Below, piece after piece: positions 56,052 through 64,000 of a stretch of 64,000 nt of DNA (the stretch's first letter is position 1; every line of letters begins with the position of its first letter). The notes under the pieces were generated by a model, which saw nothing but the letters and a program-made list of their open reading frames with translations, searched no databases and was not told the origin of the DNA. The position numbers and the translations under genes were made by a program. The DNA comes from Laburnicola sp. R22_1 (taxonomy: Eukaryota > Ascomycota > Dothideomycetes > Pleosporales > Didymosphaeriaceae), in contig JACONQ010000002.1 of NCBI GenBank assembly GCA_014281115.1, forward strand, positions 3,534,001-3,598,000, written 5' to 3'.

Positions 56052-57627
56052 ATGAACCTGTCGCTGGTAGACCCGTTCGTCCTCGCGCAGGACTGCCCCG
56101 AGGTCATCACCGGCCGCCTGCGTAAGTCGCATCTTTGTTTCCCTCGCCGTGCTCGCCGTGCTCACCCCGCCCAGGCAGCGGCCACTCGACGTCGATCCGC
56201 TTCAGTCACCGCGGCCATCTGCTCGCGTCCGGACGGGTAGGTCCCTCTCCCCCTGCGCGTCCCCGGCTGACGGCCCCGCCAGCACGACGGCATCGTGGTC
56301 GTGTTTGACATCGAGACCAACGGCGTCGCCCGCAAGCTGCGCGGCCACACGCGCCAGATCCAGTCGCTGAGCTGGTCGACCGACGACCGCTTCCTCCTCA
56401 GCGCCGGCCAGGACTGGAAGTGCGTGCTCTGGGACCTGAAGGATGGCTCGCGCGTGCGCACCGTCCGCTTCGAGTCGGCCATCTTCATCGCCGAGCTGCA
56501 CCCCAAGAACCAGTATGGCCGCCACGCCAGAGCCCGTGCGCCTGCTAACAGCGCGCAGCATGACCTTCGCCGCCGCCCTCTTCGAAGACCAGCCCGTGCT
56601 CGTCGACATGGCCGCCCAAGTGCCCGTCAAGCACACGCTGCCCACCGCGCCCCGCCGCTCGCAGACGGAACGCGAGAACGCAACCGAGAAACAGGCAGCC
56701 CAAGACGCAAAGCAGACGACGACGGTGACCGTTTTTACTCCCTCCGCCGAACACATCCTCGCAGGCACCAACAAAGGCTGGCTGAACGTCATCGACGCTA
56801 CCACGCACGAATTGCTTTACTCGTACAGAGTCACAAATTACCTGATCGTGCTGATACGCATGACACACTCCGGTCGCGATGTCGTCCTGAACTCGAGCGA
56901 CAGGATTGTGAGAACATTCCATCTGCCCGACTTTACCGATCCGAAGCTTGACTTTGACACGCTCCAGCTGGAAGTCGAGCACAAGTTCCAGGATCTAGTT
57001 CAACGCTTGTCGTGGAACCACGTCACATTCAGCTCAACAGGCGAGTACGTGGCTGCGTCGACGTACATGAACCACCACGTCTACATCTGGGAGCGCGGCC
57101 AGGGCAGTCTCGTCAAGATTCTGGAGGGGACCAAGGAGGAATTATCCGTGGTGGAATGGCACCCTTTCCGGCCATTCGTCGCCGCCATTGGGGTCGACTC
57201 TGGCCGCGTTTGGCTGTGGTCCATCTTGCAACCCCAGCGCTGGTCTGCCCTTGCACCAGACTTCGTCGAAGTAGAAGAGAATGTCGAGTATATTGAACGC
57301 GAAGACGAGTTTGACATCCAGCCTCTAGAAGAGATCCACAAACGAAGACTGGACCAGGAAGACGAAGAGGTCGATGTGCTCACCGTTGATCCTGTCAAGA
57401 CAAGCACTCAACATGGAGCCGGTGAATTTAGAATGCCCGTGTTATTGGATATCGAAGCAAGTGATAGCGAAGATGAAGTAGTAGCTATAGGGGCAGGTCA
57501 GTTTAGACGAAGGAGTCCTGGTGCGGGTCGTGAGTGGATGAATGATGATGAGGTGGGAATAAGTGGCGACGAGACAAGGAGGGCTAACGGTGCTGTAGTG
57601 AACGGGACGAAGAGGCGAAGAGGCTGA
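56052..57627 (+). CDS. SWD1: COMPASS subunit Swd1 (RbBP5 homologue), WD40 protein
   Basis: Exons 56052-56121, 56175-56236, 56283-56512 and 56559-57627 (476 codons; introns of 53, 46 and 46 nt, the last with a CTAAC branch point). It forms part of the Set1/COMPASS core that methylates histone H3 Lys4. WD repeats are visible: SGHSTSIRFSHRGHLLASGR then HDGIVVVFDIETNG; LRGHTRQIQSLSW...WDLKDG; the ELHPKNHMTFAAALFEDQPV segment created by splicing intron 3; LAGTNKGWLNVIDATT; RLSWNHVTFSSTGEYVAAST; and VVEWHPFRPFVAAIG. The RbBP5/Swd1 signature SALAPDFVEVEENVEYIERE precedes an acidic tail and a basic C-terminus (KRRRG). Length and order fit the family. Splice phases are all consistent. Confidence 0.95.
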
Positions 57628-59104
57628 GCAATTCTAGGACGGCACATAGCAAAACTGTACGACTGGTCATTCTGTCGCGCTCCAACGTATGGGAGGTTTT
57701 GGCTTACAACGGTTATAACATTGAGCAAAACTCTAAGAGTTCAATTCCGCTCGACTCTCATCATCCTTGCTTGTGCACGATGGTGATGTGGTGAAAGCAG
57801 TGCTTTAAACTATTGCTACGCACTTATAAGCATGCCGATTCACTCCTGCGCCTGTGTAGCGTATCGACTTTTTGGGCACACATTAGCTAACATCCAATCT
57901 TTGCATCCGTTACACCTCAACATGCCGAAGTGACTTTCCGCGCGCGCAGTGCCATCGATCTCAGGCCAGCTCAACAGCTCTGGGCGGTGTCTGCCGAACA
58001 GCCAGCGAGGTGTCAGCAGCTACCCCATAAATATCGACCGCGCCGCACCTAAATATATCAGAACGACTCCAATCAAAGCCGCATCAGGCACCTATTGTCA
58101 CCGGTGAGTGAGCATGCATCGTGCAGGGAGCTGCAGCTTTTTCCGCCCCTTCATCTGATCGCGGGAATACGACTACACGAGAAACGGAGCTTTTGTACGC
58201 TATGTCAAGTATAGATGTAGGGTGGTGCATGTCCACACGAGTCGGGTGGATGGATGGCACATGATGACACCCGGACCTTGGACCTTGGACGCGGGAGGCG
58301 CCGTGGTAGGCTTTCGGTTGTTGGGCTCTGGGCTGGTTCAGCCACTCTCGACGGCAAGCAGCCCTGCCTGCCGTGAGCAACCATTACATCTATCCTTGGA
58401 ACGCGGGACTCGCTTTCTTATCAGCCTGTTCTCACCGGCACAGCATGCATGGCGAAGCGAGTTTCAGATGCCGCAAGCAGCCAGTCACCATGTTAGCGCA
58501 CTCTCCCTTTTAACAACATCAAGCATGTCGCTGTGCGGCTTGCATGATGTAGCGGTCCTTTGACTAGCTCTAGCAGGGTTTTTGGCCTGTCTGCCTCTCT
58601 TCTTCCATCGAAAGGGGCTTTCTAGAAGGCGTCGGGTGAGCGTTCTAACACAACGTAATTACGAGCGGCAGCAAGCCTTTGTAACACGGCGCACCACGTC
58701 TCTCCGCTTCGTTCTCATCCTGTCCTATTGACGCAGTGTTGGCTGTTTGTCTTGGGCGTCTTCCGCAAACAAGTCAGCCGATATCTTCATCTCCTCTGAA
58801 CACGTACCGTATTTCTAGTGGACGCTGTTTGCGGCTTGGTTGCCAACTTGATGTCATCCTTGCGCGGAGGGTATATTAGGCAGGTTCCATCGTCGACGAA
58901 AAGTCAGGAACCATCCGCAGTCTTATTTTACCAAGGGACGGTTCCAAAGTTCGGCCACGGTCGTCGCGTCACGCTGGCAACCAGATATTACTTTTTCATT
59001 CTTGACATTGTGCTACCACACGCTATCCTCTTAACAACAACTTGTTCATATTCGAGGAGCTTTATTGTTACATTATGCTGCTGAAGCGCGTACTAGCTGC
59101 AGCT
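57628..59104. other. Intergenic, SWD1 3' side to AT-block boundary
   Basis: 1.5 kb of balanced composition. Several open frames of 60-113 codons exist, but none resembles a protein family or shows good splice structure. Composition changes sharply to AT-rich at about 59105. Confidence 0.55.
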
Positions 59105-60535
59105 CTGGTTTCTTATTAATTTAAGGTTTAAATTAATAAAAGTAGACTATCTGCGCTAGTAAGATATTAAAAGGATATAAGATTACTTCTCTTTTAAAGT
59201 GTATTAAGTAGGTTTTAAATTTTATAGCTATTAGTTCTAATTAAATTGCTATCTTTTGCAAGAAAATTAAAAGAATAGACTTTAATTTTAATTTAGGTAA
59301 GAGTAAGTTTATGGAGGAAGAGTAGTGTTCTTATCTATTTTTCTTATCTATTTTTCTAGATTTTTCTATCTCTATATTAGCTTTATTATAAAGATTTTTC
59401 TATCTAGAGGTATTCTCTTATATAGTTTATAACTTTATAAAAATAGCTAAGCTATAAGCCTAGTTTCTAGAATGCTTTAATTCTTTTAGTTATACTATAT
59501 CTATTTCCTCTTCTTTATAATATCCTTCTCTAAATAGTCCTTCTTTCTCCTCTTCCTAATTGTCCTACTTCCTATTACTTCAGATTTAAATTATTTTATT
59601 ATAAGAAGGATAATTCTCTCTTCTTTTACTAGCTTATACTAGAGCTAATGCTTCTAAATAATTTATAGTACTTCTTTATATATTCCTTACTCTTCTAAGT
59701 AGATTATAGTCTTATTCTCTACTAATCCTTAAGTAATTAGTAGGGAGGGCTAGAAGTTTAGGCTTATTCTAACCTCTCTTTAGTAGAGGCTTCCTAAGTT
59801 CTCTACTAAGGATATAACTCCTATACTAGAAGCTATAGTATATTTATTAGTTTAGAAAGTTTCTATAAATGATTATAAGTAACTTTTTATTATTATTTTA
59901 GAATAGGATGGTATATATTTTCTAGTAATCTAATACCTTTATAGTAAAAAAATTTATAGTAGGTTTCTAAGTTAAGTTAGTGTTATCTAACTACTTAACT
60001 TAGTATAGTAATCTCTATAGCTCTCTCTTCCTTTAAGTAGGTTTCTTAGCTAAGATATCTTCTATAACCTATTTCTCTTGTCTTTTAATAATAATAGCCT
60101 CTAGTTTCCTATTATTTATAGCCTAGCTAGGAAGAGAATCTTCTTTAGCTAGATGTAAATAATTTACTAAAAATACTAGATAAACTCTAGGTAAACTATC
60201 TAGTTCTATAGTATAGGAGTCTACTACTTATATAACTATATACTTTATATTTTTCTAGTCTAACTTCTTATTAACGTAGGAGTTAAATAAGTAGTTCCTA
60301 TACTAGAGCTAGACTTCATCTCCTTCCTTTAATATAAAAGCGTCTCTCTAGTCCGAGTTTACTTACTACTTTTACTCTTATTAGAATTTAGCTATTTTAG
60401 CTTAAATAAATACAAAAACTTCTTAAAACTTTAATAGTAAAGCTTTAGTAGACTTTACTAGCTGCAAATTCTACTAATAATAATTAATAGCTTTTATTTT
60501 TATATTTAGCTTAGATAGATCTATATTATATCTAT

Positions 60536-60696
60536 GGTTTTTTTTTTGCGACTAAGGGGTTTTTAATAAAAATATTACAATAATAGCAAATATCCCTCCT
60601 ACTGTTATATACACAGAAAAGCGTTTTAAGGTATTAATAAAAAGGGGTTAGCGCGTTATAAGCGAGCTAAGCGAGTTTGGCGCGCCCATATTATCT
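60536..60696 (-). mobile_element. SINE-like family A, copy A9, inside the gypsy integrase
   Basis: A 161-bp insertion flanked by the 14-bp direct repeat TATATTATATCTAT (60522-60535 and 60697-60710). It is intermediate in length between short copies (110 bp) and A2 (252 bp), consistent with a variable 5' end. It proves family A activity on both sides of the gene island. Confidence 0.88.
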
Positions 60697-61523
60697 TATA
60701 TTATATCTATACTAGAGAAAAACTAGTGATACTTTAGTAAAGGTAGCTTCTTCTCTATTAATAGCTATTTGCGCTATTGGGTAGTATAGGGCCTAATTCT
60801 TCTAGTTTTATTATATAAAGGTGCAAAGGTATACTTTAATTATAGAATTTATATATTCTATAGTACTATTAGTTTCTAGGTATTTAAAGGAGAATAATTC
60901 CTTTTAGATCTTTATTCTTTTATATAGATGCCTTTAAAAGTTACTTATAAATTAACCTTTATAGTTAGCGGTTATAGTATTAGGAAGCTAATAGTAGGCT
61001 ATAATATAATAAAGCAACGCCTCTACTACTATTTCTACCTCTGGGTTTAGTAGGGGACTAAAACTATTTCTTTTTCTAGCCTATTACACACTACTATTAT
61101 ATTTATATTTTCTCTACTTATACAAAGCTTAGTAATAAAGTTTATAATAATTTCCTTCTATATCTAGTCTAGAAGGGAAAGAGGTTTTAGTAGCCTTTAT
61201 TTTATATTTCTCTATAGTTTAGTTTTTCTATCTATATTATAGTTCTTAATAAATTTATAGATAAAGTTTAATATTTCTAGAAAGAAGTATAACTTAGTAA
61301 CTATTTTATAGGTAATTTCTCTCCCTAGGTGTTTAAATATAAGGGAGTTATACTCTATAGTAACTAGTATTATTTATAGGAGTTCCTAGTCTAGAACCTA
61401 TCTTTATTTCTAGTACTAAATATAACTAGAGTTATTAATATTATATTCTTATATAGTAATCTTTAGGTTTAAAAAAATAAAAAGTGCGCCTATAATAAAG
61501 AGCACACTCCTTTACTTTCTTTA

Positions 61524-63374
61524 ACGTGTTTATAAGCGTGCCGTTAGTACAAGCGAGCCGTTAACCCCACTAACTTTCCGTAGCGCGCGATAAGCAAACT
61601 ACAATGCCTCAACCAACTACAACTCAATTGCCCTATAATAAAGGAGATATCTTTCTTGCTATCTTAGCTATTAATAAAAATCAGATTTAGAGCGAAAATC
61701 GCGCTGCCTTAACGTTTAACGTCCCTTAATTAACGCTGCGCAACCGACGCGCTGGAATTGCTACGCGACGCGATTACTAGCCCAAATTAAAGAAGCTTAC
61801 TAAGCTAGAAGAGGAGGTGATTATTAAGCAAATACTTGACCTAGATTCGCGAGGCTTTGCGCCCACTCTAGGTGCTGTACGAAATATGGCGAATAAGCTG
61901 CTCACTAAGCGCAGCGCAGGCTATGTTAGCTAGTAGTGGCCTAGGAACTTTGTCAAGCGAACAGACAGCCTCACAACGCGATTTAATCGACCCTACAATT
62001 GACAGCGAGCCCTCTGCGAGGACCCAACAGTTATACAGGCCTGGTTTGAGCTAGTAGCACGTATAAAGGCCACCTACGGTATCTACAACAAGGATACCTT
62101 CAACTTCGACAAGACTGGCTTTCTAATAGGTAAAATATCCTCCCAGCTAGTCGTTACTGGCTCAGAGAGGCGTGGCCGGCCAAAAGCGATCCAGCCAGGC
62201 AATCGTGAGTGGGTGACGGCGATCCACGGAATCAACGCTGCTGGGTGGGCAATCCCGCCCTTTATTATCTTCGCTGGCCAGTACCACCTCTCTGCCTAGT
62301 ACAAGGGCGACGATATACCAGGTAACTGGGCTATTAGTCTTAGTAACAATAGCTAGACTACGAACGAGCTTAGTGTTGCCTAGCTACAGCATTTTATTAA
62401 GCATATAGTAGAGCGTAGAGTGGGCGCGCGTTAGCTACTAATACTTAACAGCTATAAGAGTTATAACTTACTTAAATTCTAGAAGATCTGCAAGAAGAAC
62501 AAGATCTACACTCTCTATATGCCGCCATATTTATTACACCTTCTGCAGCCGCTTAACGTTGGCTGTTTCTCGCCATTAAAGCGGGCGTACAGGCGCCAGG
62601 TCAAGGGCCTAATATGCGACCACATCAACTATATAACTAAGCTTAAGTTCCTACTAGCCTTCTGCGCTGCCTACAACTAGTTATTTACAAAGGAGAATAT
62701 CTACGCAAGCTTTTAAGGCGCTGGGCTAGTCCCACACAATCTAGAGGTGGTGATATTAAAGCTTAATGTGAAGCTTCGTACGCCGTCGCCAGCAGCCCTA
62801 CTAGAGACCCTATAGGAGTCTGCAACACTAAGCAACGTGCGCAAGCTAGGCGCTTAGTTAACTCTAGTTTGTAAGCGAATCTAAAGGCATTAAGGATCCT
62901 CTCCTATATTAGTTATCTAGTTGCTTAATTAGCTTACAAGAGGGGCTAAGAGAATGGCGCATTTAATAGTAATTATGCGCAATAAGATAGCTAGTCTACA
63001 AAGGGCAAATAAGGCAGCTATAACGCATAAACAGCGTAAAAAGAAGCGGATTTAGAAGCAAGGCACTCTATTAAAGGCAGAGGGAGAGGATATTATTGCT
63101 TAGAAGGCTGTTGAGCAGCAACTAGAGGGAGAAACGCGGTATAGCCAGGCGCGGTTAGGTGCGAGCCGGCAGGCTTCAGCGCGCTGCACGCGCTGCAGGG
63201 AGCCTGGGCACAACTCACGTACGTGCAAGAAGGCTTCTATAGATACTGCTTAATTTAGGAAAGCTATTATATTAATAGAATTTTGATATATTGTTAAACT
63301 ACGTGGCTTTTTAAGTGTAGAAAGTTAGTAGGGTTAACGGCTCGCTTGTACTAACGGCACGCTTGTAAACACGT
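61524..63374 (+). mobile_element. Pogo/Fot1-like DNA transposon copy F (fourth TIR family), nested in gypsy
   Basis: A 1851-bp element flanked by TA (61522-61523 and 63375-63376). The TIRs of about 57 bp begin ACGTGTTTA and contain two GCGTGCCGTTA/GCGAGCCGTTA-like direct motifs. It lies between RNase H and integrase remnants of the gypsy element, so it inserted later. It is clearly less AT-rich than its host element. Confidence 0.9.
61604..63253 (+). pseudogene. Transposase of copy F, RIP-inactivated
   Basis: A pogo/Fot1-type DDE transposase. The start MPQPTTTQ matches copy C. The first catalytic block is intact (FNFDKTGFLIGK, about 62100-62135). The conserved SERRGRPKAIQPGNREWVT stretch follows. 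The second block reads LLILNSYKSYN (Asp to Asn, about 62440-62470). The LLQPLNVGCFSPLKRAYRRQ stretch is kept near 62540. A perfect C-terminal zinc knuckle CTRCREPGHNSRTC (C-x2-C-x4-H-x4-C, 63185-63226) is retained. About 15 stops occur, mostly TAG at expected Trp or Gln. Confidence 0.88.
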
Positions 63375-64000
63375 TAATATAAAATTTTCCTTTAAGTTAT
63401 AAAACTATAGTTTGTCTAAGTTTAAGTTTACTAGAGGATGTGTTTCTAGTCTAGAGGGAAACTCTTTTAGTAAGTAGAGAGGAGAAGACTAGTACTTCTT
63501 ATATTTAGTCTAGCTCCCTTCTTCTTTAGGAGGATTAAGCCTTTTAAGTAGAGCTTGTATTACTAGAGCTATAAATATTTAGAGCCTAATATTTCTATTT
63601 TTAAAAAACTTTCTTAAAAAGTTAAATTTTATAGAACTTAACCTAGTTATCTTTAGTATTAGTAGGCATATTCTCCTAGTATTACAAAAGGGCATTTACT
63701 CTTAAGTTAATAGTTTCCAGTCTATATTAGAATATTATATTATATTTACTAAAGGTATTAGCCTAGTGTATATACCTCTTATCTAATCTTCTAGACTTTA
63801 TAAAGTATATAAAATTCTTATAATTAGTATATATAAGTATATAGGGGACACCCTAAAGTATATTATACTACTTTTTAGTTGCTTTAATAATTATAAGTAT
63901 TTTCTTATTATAAATTATATAGTTTACCTTTATAGAAGTATATTTAGCAAAAATATAGGCAATTAGCCTAAGAACTTCTTTTACATTAAACTATAAGAGC

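Larger units (their letters stand above)
59105..64000 (-). mobile_element. Second Ty3/gypsy element, RIP-degraded, runs off the window
   Basis: Minus-strand coding remnants in gypsy pol order. RNase H lies at about 63990-63650 (NYIIYNKKILIIIKATKK-like, then YTNYKNFIYFIKSRRLDKRY). The integrase core lies at about 61100-60720 (NTITANYKGQFISNFQRHLY, EYINSIIKVYL). The integrase C-terminal region is at about 60370-60150, with a chromodomain-like segment near 60090-59960 (VIEDILAKK...LLY-VK-LDNTNLT). Two later insertions interrupt it: pogo copy F (61524-63374) and SINE-like A9 (60536-60696). Its outer end is probably the composition break near 59105, but I could not define the LTR. Confidence 0.78.

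Noticed and set aside
55301..56165. Long frames across the RPB1/SWD1 promoter on both strands
   Set aside because: Pro/Arg/Ser-rich translations from GC-rich DNA, overlapping each other and both real starts.
58222..59084. Frames of 88-113 codons after SWD1
   Set aside because: No coding resemblance and no consistent intron structure; treated as intergenic.

Overview
The window comes from a filamentous ascomycete (Pezizomycotina; a Dothideomycete is my best guess, by inference only). The genes have short GT-AG introns of 46-185 nt with CTAAC-type branch points. They encode fungal-type proteins: a trifunctional HIS4, an SAGA Ngg1/Ada3 subunit, L-arabinitol 4-dehydrogenase, RNA polymerase II RPB1 with its heptad CTD, and the COMPASS subunit Swd1. 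The genome is two-speed. One GC-balanced gene island of about 23.4 kb (35.70-59.10 kb) lies between two very AT-rich blocks (1-35.70 kb and 59.10-64.00 kb) that hold only broken transposable elements. The decay looks like repeat-induced point mutation (RIP): almost every stop inside the transposon reading frames is a TAG or TAA explained by CAG/CAA or TGG changing by C-to-T or G-to-A, and TpA is very abundant.

Left AT block. It holds five copies of TA-flanked pogo/Fot1-type (Tc1-mariner superfamily) DNA transposons: two nested in each other (91-3833 with 603-2473 inside), then 7291-9119, 10245-12115 and 33853-35702. There is also a Ty1/copia remnant (15.36-18.47 kb) and an almost perfectly bounded Ty3/gypsy LTR element (25716-33830, with 193-bp LTRs and a GTAAA target duplication). 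Many short (95-250 bp) SINE-like repeats occur in three families. A 9-bp x 52 tandem array, a fold-back repeat carrying telomere-like motifs, and several unclassified dispersed repeats complete the block.

Gene island, in order: HIS4 (-), NGG1/ADA3 (-), a RING E3 membrane protein (+, divergent from NGG1), a small DUF6604-like protein (+), LAD (-), RPB1 (-) and SWD1 (+, head-to-head with RPB1). Apart from HIS4 (histidine synthesis) and LAD (pentose catabolism), the island is rich in transcription and chromatin genes. SAGA, Pol II and COMPASS subunits lie within about 18 kb.

Right AT block. It is one RIP-degraded Ty3/gypsy element on the minus strand (chromodomain, integrase and RNase H remnants) that runs off the window. 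It is interrupted by a pogo-type element (61524-63374) and by a SINE-like insertion (60536-60696).

The least expected signal is the set of short retroposon-like families. They have precise 8-14 bp target duplications, fixed 3' ends and variable 5' ends, and in one case an empty site preserved in a neighbouring duplicate.
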